In this document: positions 43,382 through 53,400 of the stretch, in pieces
Position numbering within the stretch: the first letter of the stretch is position 1
How the letters are laid out: each line of letters opens with the position of its first letter
NCBI RefSeq assembly: GCF_017565745.1
Contig: NZ_JAGDYM010000003.1
Coordinates: forward strand, 186,001-250,000
Source of the DNA: Leucobacter weissii
Lineage (GTDB): Bacteria > Actinomycetota > Actinomycetes > Actinomycetales > Microbacteriaceae
Direction of reading: 5' to 3'
Length of the DNA stretch: 64,000 nucleotides
Notes under the pieces: model-generated
Told to the model about the DNA's origin: nothing
Databases searched by the model: none
Seen by the model: only the letters and a program-made list of their open reading frames with translations
Translations under genes and position numbers: made by a program

Positions 43382-46300
43382 TTGAGTCTCACGCCGAACT
43401 CCGGCCCCGCACGAACCCTCTCCCGCGTCTCGCGCCGACTGGCGGTCCTCGTCACGGCGGCCGCGCTGTCCCTGACCGGCATCGCGACCGTTCCGTCCGT
43501 CGCCCACGCGGCGACCATCGACGGCCTGGACGGCACCGGCTCGAGCGAGGATCCGTTCGTCATCGACTCCGCGGAGCATCTCGACGCGGCGGCGGCGGCC
43601 GTCAACGACGGCTTCGAGGCGTACGGGTCGCTCCATTACCGCCTGGGCGCGGACATCGACTACCGCGGCGCGACCTTCGACACCTTCGCGAGATTCTCGG
43701 GGGTGTTCGACGGGAACGGCCACGCGATCGAGAACCTGACCCTGAAGCCCGGCTCTGCGGTGGACTCGTCGGATGCCAACGCGACCCAGACCGGGTTCGC
43801 GCAGATCCTCACCGGGACGATCACCGGACTGACCCTGCGGAACGTCGTCGCGGTCACCGCAGGGGGCACGTCCGCCCGCGTCCAGCAGGGGGCGTTCGCG
43901 GGGCGGATATCCGGTGCGACGATCACGCGATCCGCGTTGATCTCCGCGGAGGTGAAGACACCGGCGAACATCGAGAACTCGTCGGCGGTCGGCGGCCTGG
44001 TGGGCAAGTCGGTCGGAGCCGGCAACACGATCGCGGACAATCTGATCTCGGACGTCGAGGTGTTCAGCGACAAGCGGGTCGGCGGCGTGATCGGCTGGCA
44101 GAACTCCGCGGCGGACGTGTCGAACACTCTCATCGTCGACACCCGGGTCACGCAGAACGGCAGCTCGGGAGCAGGGGCGGCGTTCATCGCCGGGCATACG
44201 GTGTTCGCGGGAGCGCTGACCGGGAACGTGGTGATCTCCGGGAGGATCACGCAGTCCGCTCCCGCGAGCTACGGCTGGGTCCGATCCGGCAGCGGTGGCA
44301 CCTCCTCGGGCAATCTGGTCAATGCCGACAACAACATCGATCCCGCCGCGCCGGTCGGCCACACCTCGGCGCCCGACCCGAACCCCTTCGACGTCTTCTG
44401 GTCGGGCTCGTCCGCCCTCGACACCGCCGGCCAGTGGACGGTGGGCGACCTGGGGCAATACGCGACGCGCGAGGAGCTCGGCGCCGCGTCGACGTATACC
44501 GATCTGGGCTGGGATTTCGAGAACGGTTGGCGCTGGGACGCCGAAGCCGGGCACCCCGTTCCGCAGAGCGCACCGAGCATCACCACCGCGCTCACGAGCC
44601 TGACCATCGGCCTCGGCGACGTGCAGAGCGAGGCGCAGATCCTGAGCGCCCTGGGCGCATCGGCGGATCGCGGCACCCCGACGATCGACCTGACGGACGT
44701 CGACTTCCATACCGAGGGCGTGTACCGGACGGCTGTGCTGGTGACCGAGGGGCGCTTCACCAGCTCCGTGCCCGTCGAGATCACCGTCACCGCGCTCCCG
44801 TTCATCACGGTCGCCGAGACCTCGGTCTCGTACCGGGCGGGCAGCGCGCCCACCCCGGCAGAGGTGCTCGACGCGATCGGCGCCAGCACCGACCGCGGGG
44901 TGCTCGGCATCGACCTGAGCGGCGTCGACTTCGCCGTCCTCGGGAGCTACGAGGCGAAGGTCACGGCGACCGACGGCGCCGACGAGGCGAACCCGGTGAC
45001 GGTGACGATCAACGTGACCCCCCTTGCGGGCGCAGGCACCGCGGCGTCGCCGTACCGCATCGACTCGGTCGCCGACCTCGACGCGGCGGCCGCGTTCGTC
45101 AACGCCGACGCCGCCGGGAGCGGCGCGGCGGCCGCGCGCTACCGGCTGACCGAGGATCTCGACTACGGCGGCGCCGCTTTCGCCGGATTCACCCGCTTCT
45201 CCGGCGTGTTCGACGGCGCCGGCCACGCCGTCAGCGACCTCGAGATCGTCGCCGAGGGCAACCCCGGCGCGGGCTTCTTCGCCGAGCTCGTGGGCGCCGA
45301 GGTCACGGGGCTGACGCTCGCGGACGTCGACATCACCAACACGGTGGGCACCAGCCGCGCCGGGATCATCGCCGCCAGCGCGGCGAACTCGAAGATCGAG
45401 CGGAACACGATCCTCGGCGGTTCGGTCACGCTCGACTTCGCGACGGGCGCCAACAACGGCCAGGCCGCCGGCGTCGTCGCGAGCACGAGCAACGGCACGA
45501 GGATCTCGGACAACCTCGTCATGAACAGCACGGTGCGCGGCGCGAAATACGCCGCGGGCATCAGCGCCTACCCCCTGAACAACCAGGGGAACGCCGTCGT
45601 GAACAACCTCCTCGTCGACGTGACGGTCTCCGCGCGCGCGGCGGGCGCCGGGTCGACCGTCGGCCTGATCAACGCGCAGGGCGGCACCGGGGTCGACGTG
45701 TCGGGCAACGCGGTGATCCGGGGCGGGGTCGGCTCCGACACCGCGGCCGCAGTCGAGAACATCATCCCGGTGTCGCTGGAATCCACGGCCTCCACGGTCA
45801 ACCGCGTGAGCGCCGCCACCTCGATCACGCCCAAGGGCGCCCGGATCCCCACCGCCGCCCAGGTCGCCGAGCTCCCCGCCGCGAGCAGCGAGGAGACCTA
45901 TGCGGCGCTCACCTGGGGCTTCGACGCGGAGTCCGGGCCCTGGGCCTGGGACGACTCCCGGGCCCATCCCGTGCCGGCGGCATCCGTGTTCCCGAGCGCG
46001 CCCGTCTCCATCGACCTCGCCGGAGGCGTCGACGGCGGCGCCAACCCCGCCGCCCACGGCTACGGAGCCACCACCAGGCTGGTCGCCCCCACGCGCGAGC
46101 ACCACGTCTTCGCCGGGTGGACCGGCACCGGGATCACCGGCGCCGCGACCGAGGTGACCCTGCCCCGGTATCCGAGCGAGGCGCTCGCCTACACCGCGAC
46201 CTGGACCGCGATCGAGTTCACGATCGCCTACGATCTGGCCGGCGGGACAGCGCCCGACGGCAATCCGGGCTCCTATACCGTCGACTCGGAGCCGTTCTCG

Positions 46301-47446
46301 CTGAAGAACCCGACCCGCACGGGATACGCCTTCGCCGGGTGGACCGGCACCGGGATCACGGGCGCCTCCGACGCGGTGACCGTCGCCTCCGGCTCGACCG
46401 GCAACCGCGCCTACGCGGCGACCTGGACGCCCGTCGCCTACGGGATCGACTACGATCTCGCGGGCGGCGCGGCCGAGGGCGCGAACCCGCCCGCCTTCAC
46501 CGTCGAGACCTCGACGTTCGCGCTCACGAACCCGAGCCGCCCCGGATACTCTTTCGCCGGATGGACCGGCACGGGTCTCCCCGAGCCGACGAGGACGGTG
46601 ACCGTCCCGGTCGGATCGACCGGGGCGCGGAGCTTCACCGCCACCTGGTCGCCCGTGTCCTACGACCTCATCTACGAGCTGGCCGACGACGAGGACTTCG
46701 CCGAGGAGCCCCGCGGCTCGTACTCGATCGAGTCCGAGGCCTTCACGCTGCCCGCCCCGGTTCGCCCGGGCTACACCTTCACGGGATGGACCGGAACCGA
46801 TCTGACCGAGCCGACGCTCTCCGTCGGCATCCCGGCCGGATCGATCGGAGATCGCAGCTACGCGCCCACCTGGAGCCCGACCGAGTACTCGATCCGCTAC
46901 CAGCTGCGGGGCGGCACGATCGCCGCGGGCAACCCGAGCCGCTACACCGTCGAGTCGGCTCCGTTCGTCCTGCGGCAGCCCACGCGCCTCGACTACACCT
47001 TCGCCGGCTGGTCGGGGCTCGGCGTGACGCGCACCGCGCTGACCGTGCCCTCCGGCACCACGGGCGACCTCGCCTTCGCCGCGAACTGGAAGAAGCGGGC
47101 CAAGACCGTGTCGTCGCTCTCCGTCTCCTACGCCAAGAAGCCGAAGACGCAGCGGAACCACTCGGCCGTCTCCGTCACCGTGCGCACCGCCTCCGGCTAC
47201 ACTCCCGCCTCAGGCTCGCTGAGCGCCAAGGTGACGGGCAAGGTGAAGAAGAAGGTCGGCAAGAAGACCAGGTGGGTCCGGGTGAGCAAGACCGTCAGAG
47301 GCAAGCTCGCAGCGGGTCGGGGCACCGTCAAGATTCCCCGCGGCCTCCGGACGGGCAGCTACAAGCTGACCGTCGCCTATCACGGCAACTCGGTCTACAA
47401 GAAGGGCGCGGCCAAGGCGCTCACCCTTCGCGTCAAGAAGAGGTGA
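43382..47446 (+). CDS. Large secreted modular surface protein (beta-helix-like, Ig-like and InlB-type repeats)
   Basis: This 1354-aa protein has a Sec signal (residues 1-43, cleavage after AHA). Two GLUG/beta-helix-like regions follow (about 44-398 and 548-870), each opening with DGLDGTGSSEDPFVIDSAEHLDAAA-like sequence, separated by two 70-residue Ig-like repeats (about 399-546). Five Listeria-Bacteroides (InlB B-type) repeats with F-AGWTGTGI motifs occupy about 875-1240, and a Lys-rich Ig-like domain ends the protein. No LPXTG or membrane tail is present. I start at TTG 43382, which places a clean signal peptide first; TTG 43343 would add 13 residues. It is coupled to the next gene. An adhesive or wall-bound role is inferred from the modules. 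Confidence 0.82.
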   Translation: MSLTPNSGPARTLSRVSRRLAVLVTAAALSLTGIATVPSVAHAATIDGLDGTGSSEDPFVIDSAEHLDAAAAAVNDGFEAYGSLHYRLGADIDYRGATFDTFARFSGVFDGNGHAIENLTLKPGSAVDSSDANATQTGFAQILTGTITGLTLRNVVAVTAGGTSARVQQGAFAGRISGATITRSALISAEVKTPANIENSSAVGGLVGKSVGAGNTIADNLISDVEVFSDKRVGGVIGWQNSAADVSNTLIVDTRVTQNGSSGAGAAFIAGHTVFAGALTGNVVISGRITQSAPASYGWVRSGSGGTSSGNLVNADNNIDPAAPVGHTSAPDPNPFDVFWSGSSALDTAGQWTVGDLGQYATREELGAASTYTDLGWDFENGWRWDAEAGHPVPQSAPSITTALTSLTIGLGDVQSEAQILSALGASADRGTPTIDLTDVDFHTEGVYRTAVLVTEGRFTSSVPVEITVTALPFITVAETSVSYRAGSAPTPAEVLDAIGASTDRGVLGIDLSGVDFAVLGSYEAKVTATDGADEANPVTVTINVTPLAGAGTAASPYRIDSVADLDAAAAFVNADAAGSGAAAARYRLTEDLDYGGAAFAGFTRFSGVFDGAGHAVSDLEIVAEGNPGAGFFAELVGAEVTGLTLADVDITNTVGTSRAGIIAASAANSKIERNTILGGSVTLDFATGANNGQAAGVVASTSNGTRISDNLVMNSTVRGAKYAAGISAYPLNNQGNAVVNNLLVDVTVSARAAGAGSTVGLINAQGGTGVDVSGNAVIRGGVGSDTAAAVENIIPVSLESTASTVNRVSAATSITPKGARIPTAAQVAELPAASSEETYAALTWGFDAESGPWAWDDSRAHPVPAASVFPSAPVSIDLAGGVDGGANPAAHGYGATTRLVAPTREHHVFAGWTGTGITGAATEVTLPRYPSEALAYTATWTAIEFTIAYDLAGGTAPDGNPGSYTVDSEPFSLKNPTRTGYAFAGWTGTGITGASDAVTVASGSTGNRAYAATWTPVAYGIDYDLAGGAAEGANPPAFTVETSTFALTNPSRPGYSFAGWTGTGLPEPTRTVTVPVGSTGARSFTATWSPVSYDLIYELADDEDFAEEPRGSYSIESEAFTLPAPVRPGYTFTGWTGTDLTEPTLSVGIPAGSIGDRSYAPTWSPTEYSIRYQLRGGTIAAGNPSRYTVESAPFVLRQPTRLDYTFAGWSGLGVTRTALTVPSGTTGDLAFAANWKKRAKTVSSLSVSYAKKPKTQRNHSAVSVTVRTASGYTPASGSLSAKVTGKVKKKVGKKTRWVRVSKTVRGKLAAGRGTVKIPRGLRTGSYKLTVAYHGNSVYKKGAAKALTLRVKKR

Positions 47447-47451
47447 TCCCG

Positions 47452-50400
47452 ATGCTCACACGTGCTCGCAGCCTCGCCCTGGTCGTCGTGGCGGCCCTGT
47501 TCGGCACGATCCTGGTGGCGGCGAGTCCCGCGGCGGCGGCGACCATCCCCGGGCTCCCCGGCACCGGCTCCGCCGGCGATCCGCTCGTGATCGACTCGGC
47601 CGAGGATCTCGATGCCGCCGCGCAGTCGGTGAACGCGGAGCCCGGCGCCTACGGCTCGCTGCACTACCGCCTGGACGCCGACATCGACTACCGGGGCAGG
47701 ACCTTCACCCCGTTCGCCGCGTTCTCGGGCACCTTCGACGGCAACGGGCACGCCGTCAGCAATCTCGCGATGGCGGCGACGGACACCCGCGTCGGGTTCT
47801 TCGTGAGCGTCAACGGCGGGACGGTCAAGGACCTCACCCTCCGCTCGGTGCAGGTCACCCACACCTCCGAACTGGAGACGCCGGGCCGCCTGTACGGCGC
47901 CATCCTGGTCGAGACGGCCAACAACGCGGTGATCGAGGGCAACTCCCTCATCGACTCGAGCTTCACCGCGCTCAGCGAGGCGACCAACTCCTACGCGGCG
48001 GGCCTGGTGCGCGGGGCGACCGGCACCACGGTGGTGAGGAACAACTACCTCAACGGCGTCACCGTGAACGCGCCGACCAAGTACGTCGGCGCGGTCGCGT
48101 TCGTGGCGACCGGGACGGCCTCGATCCTCAACAACCTCGTGCTGAACACGCGCGTCACCCAGGGCGCGCAGGGCGCCGCCGGCCAGGCCGCGTTCATCGT
48201 GACGACGTGCACGACCTCGACGGTCACGGTCAAGGGCAATGCGGTGCATTCGGGGTGGCTCTACCAGAACGCCTCGAACAACACCTACTACTACGGATGG
48301 ATCACCGCGCAGGGGCAGAACTGCCGGCACTCCGACAACCTCACCAACTCCAACAACAACCGCAACTTCAACGCGGAGGGCCACGTCGAGCAGCCCGTGC
48401 GCACCCGCGGAACGGGATCGTACGACCTCGCCTGGGACAGCGACTTCGAGCTGGTCTCCTCGTCCCTGCTGACCTGGAACCACGGCGTCGACGGCGCACC
48501 GACCACCAGGGAGCAGCTGGAGACGCAGTCCACCTACGAGGGCATCGGCTGGGACTTCGCCGTGGGCTCGGGGAAGTGGCGCTGGGAGCCGGCGATGCAG
48601 CATCCCGTCCCCGCGCGTGCGAGCATCGCCCCCTTCATGCGGGCGGGCATCCCCGGTGCCGGCACGGCGGCGTCGCCGTACCAGATCGACTCGCCCACCG
48701 ATCTCGAGGCGATGCGCGCGGCCATCAGCTCGAACTCCGACGCCTACGGCGGCGCCAACTACCGGTTGACGGGGGACATCGATCTCGCGGGCGCCGAGTT
48801 CGTCGGCTTCGACGCCTTCTCCGGCGTGATCGACGGCAACGGGCATGTCGTCTCCGACCTCGTGTACGCGCCGAGCGAGACCTCCGACGACCTCGCGTTC
48901 ATCCGGGATCTCAGGGGAGTGGTGCGCGGTCTCACCCTCGCCGATGTCTCGCTGGCCCCCGTCGCGGGCACCGGGAGCGTGGCGGGCGTCGCGATCCGCG
49001 CCGAGGGCACGCCGGCCAAGCCGGCGACCATCACCCGGACGCAGCTCCGCGACGCGGCGCTCATCGCGCCGGGTGCGGCGCGCGGCGCCGGGCTCGTGGC
49101 GGAGAGCGGCGGGCGGGGCGTCGTCAGCGACAACGACGTCGACGTCGAGATCGAGGTGGACGGACTCGCCGCGGGCGCGGTCGGCCGTGCGGCCGATGAG
49201 ACGGCGGTCCGCAACAACCTGATCCGGAGCGCGAGTCTCCGGGGGGCGGCGAGCGCGGCCGTCGTGGGCGAGCGCGTCGGCTCGGCGGTCGCGGTGGCCG
49301 GCAACGTCGTGGTCGGCGACGACGACGGCCTGGACGAGCACCACAAGACCACGTACACCGGTCTGGGGTGGGACTTCGTCGACGCCTGGATGTGGGATCC
49401 CGTCGCTCAGCTCCCGCGGATCAAGTACGTGGCCCCCGAGGAGAAGCCGAACCGGATCACCGCGACCTTCCACGGCGATCCCGAGACCCGTCGCGCGTTC
49501 ACCTGGTACCAGAACGTCGACATGGTCGAGCCCGGCGCCATCGTGAGCACCGATCCGAGCTTCCCCGAGGACGCGACCGCGACGGTGACCGCGACGGCGG
49601 AGGTCAGCAACGAGGGCGAGGCGTTCTATCGCGCGATCGCCACCGGTCTCACCCCGGGGCTGACCTACCACTATCGCGTGGGCGACGCCTTCACCGGCAA
49701 GTGGAGCGAGACCGGCACGTTCGAGACCGCCGACGGGGGCGACGACTTCACCTTCATCAACGTGACCGACACCCAGGCGCGCGGCGGTGCGAGCGAGGCC
49801 GTGGTGTCGGCCAACACCATCTCCGAGGCGCTGAAGACCGCGCCGGACGCCGAGTTCATCGTCCACGGCGGCGACGTCGTGCAGACGAGCGAGGAGGAGA
49901 ACGACTGGATCGAGCTCTTCGGCTACGCGCAGGAGAGCCTGCTCGCGACCACCGTCGCGCCCGTGTCGGGCAACCACGATGCGGGCAAGGACGAGTTCAC
50001 CCAGCACTTCACGCTCGACGCCGCCGGCGACCAGGACACCTCGACCGGTGTCTACTACTCCTACGACTACAACGACGCGCACTTCGTGATGCTGAACACG
50101 AACGAGGGGCGCGACGGCCACAACGCCTACGACATGGGCGACCTCGACTACGAGCCCATCAGCGACGAGCAGCTGGCGTGGATCGAGAGGGACGTCGAGC
50201 AGGCCCGCGAGCGCGGGGCGAAGTGGATCATCCTCACGACGCACAAGGGCCCCTACACCGCCGGCGCGCACGCGGCGGACCCCGACATCCTCTCGATGCG
50301 CGACCGCCTCGTCCCGCTCATCGACGAGCTCGACATCGACCTCGTGCTGCAGGGCCACGACCACTACTGGACGCGAACCCAGGCGCTGCGAGCCGATCCC

Positions 50401-53400
50401 GATTCGCCGGTGAAGGCGAAGACCGTGGACTCCGACGTGATCACCGAGGTCGTCTCGGGCATCCGTGTCGACTACAAGGTCGACCAGGAGGGCGCGGTCT
50501 ACGTCACCCCGGGGACCGCCGGCTCGAAGCACTACGGCCAGCTGCAGGGCATCGCCGAGGGCGACGCTCCGTTCGGCAACGAGGACTATCTCGATCTCTT
50601 CGACCGGCTCGGCGGCGGCGTGCGGTTCAGCAGCAACACCCACGAGTCGTTCCTCGAGGTCGCGGTGAGCGACGGGCGGCTCACCGTCAACCGGCACGAG
50701 GTGGGCGCCAACGACAAAGCCACCTTCGCCGAGGGCTTCGGCATCGATCGGGAGATCACGCCGGTGCAGCGTCAGATCGGCGAGCTCCCGGAGGCCTCAC
50801 GGGTCGCCCTCTCCGACGAACCGGCCGTCGCGGCTGCGCGCGCCGCCGTGAAGCGGCTCACCAAGGTGCAGCGCGCGCACCTGACGAATCTCGAGCGACT
50901 CCGGGAGGCCGAGGACGCGCTGCGCGAACTGCGCGGCACGACGTCGTCCGACGGGTCCAAGGTCGCCTGGGCGGATCCCGGCGCGAGCGAGCGCCAGCCG
51001 CTCACCGTGACCAACGACCAGCGCCGAGACCTCACCGACGTGCCCGTGCGCCTCGTCATCGAGGACACCCCCGACGTGTCCGCGGAGACCTTCTCGCTGA
51101 GCACGTCGCGCAGCGTTCCGGTCTCGTTCGAGATCGAGAGCTGGGCGCCCGGCGGCACGTCGGTCGTGTGGGCGAAGCTCGAAGAGCTCGAGAAGCGGTC
51201 GTCGCAACTCCTCTGGGCCTATTTCGGGGGCTCGGGCGCGCCCGAGAACGATCCCCGAGACGTCTGGAGCAACCAGTTCGAACTGGTCGAGCACTTCGCG
51301 AACAGCGTCGAGCCGGGAGGTGCTCTCGTCGATTCGACCGGTCGGGTCTCTGGCACGCTCGTCGGATCCGAACTCGTGTCGAGCACCGGCGCGGGGGCGG
51401 GCCTCGAGGGCGGAGGATCGGTGCGCTTCGAGGCTTCGCGCCTGCAGTACGGCGGCAACATCGGCAAGAACAACCGTGAGTTCACGCTCTCCGCGGTGCT
51501 CAGCCTGACCCCCGAGGACATCGCTGCCATCGGCAGCGGCACGGCCTCGCTCGTCGCGCGCAAGGCCCCCGGCGACGAGGATCCGACGCTGCGGCTCGGC
51601 ATCCGCAAGGCCGACGGCCTGGTGGACACCCTGACGCCCTACGGCAGTGCGACCTCGCCCCTCGCGAAGGACGGCGAGCCGCACCTGCTGACGATGACCT
51701 TCGACGGCCTGACCTATGCGGTGTTCCTCGACGGCGTCGAGGTGCACTCCGCCATGGGCGAGGGGCGCATCTTCCCGAACCTCCCCGGCGTGCCGCTCAC
51801 CATCGGCGACGGCGAGGTGGATCCCGAGGATCCGAACCGCCTCGTCTCGCCCTTCTCGGGCGTCGTCGACGAGGTGTGGATCGCGAGCAACGAGTTCATC
51901 CCGGAGTTCGACGCCTTCCGCGCCGACAACTACTTCGGCGACGCGGTGACCCCGGGCAAGCGCGAGAAGCAGGCGGACGACGGCCTGCTGCTCACCCTCG
52001 GCGCGCCCGGGAACGGCGCGTCGGTCGAGGCCGGCAACGTCGAGGTGTTCGGGGCGGTGACGAAGCGCTCGGTGCTCGAAGCGAAGATCGACGGCGAGTC
52101 GGTGTTCTCGCAGCGGGTCGACTCGGGCACCTTCGCCGTGCACGTGCCCGTGGTGCAGACCGGCGAGGAGGTCGAGGTGATCTTCACCGCGACCTCGACG
52201 GCGGACGAGGGCCTCGTCTCCGAACCGGAGACGCTGACGCTGCAGGTCGCCGACACGACGGCGCCGGCGGTCCCGCTGACGAGCGCCGAGAAGCCGGCGA
52301 ACCAGGCGCTCAAGCTGCAGGTCACGCCGCAGACCGACGTTCCCGAACGGGTGCGCGCGCAGTTCTACGCGAACGACTCGGTCGCGCTCGACGCCGGGAA
52401 CGCGGTGGTTCGGGCGGGATCGACGAAGGATCGCGTGCCCGATGCGATCACCCCGACCAGCGGAACCATCACCTCGGACCTCACGCCCGAGACGGTCGGA
52501 GCGGACGAGAACCCCTATCAGATCTACCGGATCGCCCTGACGGAGGAGCAGGCCGCCCAGGGGGAGTGGCACTTCTCGTGGCGGGGCACCGCCGATACGC
52601 GCACCGTGTCGGCCTGGGTCTGGGACACGGCCGCGAACGAGTGGGCGCTCAAGGAGTCCGACGCGAGCCCCGAAGGCGGAACGGTGAACCTCGACGTGCG
52701 GGCCGGCGCGGCGGACCGCGCCGTCGACGAGAACCGCACCCTCACGGTGCTGGTCTGGCGCGGCCTCACCGAGGAGCCGTGGGCGCAGGGCGTCGACTTC
52801 GACAACCGGGTGCCCTCCGCCGACGACTACGACTGGTCCTTCAACCACGTGGGCGACACGCAGCTCTACACCGAGGCCACGCCCTGGACGATGACCGAGC
52901 AGTTCGAGTACATCCGCGACAACGCCGAGGCGAAGAAGACGGCGATGGTCATCCAGGCCGGCGACTGGGTCAACCGCGAGGAGTACGAGGACGAGTGGCA
53001 GTGGAAATCCGCCGAGCCCTCCGCGCGGATCCTCGAGCAGGCGAAGCTCCCCTTCGCGATCTCCTGGGGGAACCACGACTACAACGAGCGCTACAACGGG
53101 CGCCAGCTGCTGCCGAAGTACTTCCCGATGGAGCGATTCGAGAACAGCCTCGAGGGATCGCCGTGGACGTTCGGGGGCAGCAACGACATCGACAACTACT
53201 ACTACACCGGTGAGATCTCAGGTGCGAAGATCCTCTGGCTGCAGGTGGGCTTCTGGTCGGCGGAGCACGACGATACGCCCGGGATCAAGTGGGCGAAGAG
53301 CGTGATCGAGGCGCATCCGGAGCACACGGTGATCCTCTCCACCCACCACCACCTGTGGGCGCGCGACGTGCAGAACCCGTACTCGAACCCCCGGGTCAAC

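Noticed and set aside
47395-50697. A 1100-aa open frame antisense to the phosphoesterase gene, and similar long antisense frames at 8985-11960, 43292-47161 and 17717-20900
   Set aside because: They are Arg/Gly/Ala-rich shadows produced by high GC at third codon positions, with no motifs, starts or ribosome sites. The opposite-strand genes have clear domains.
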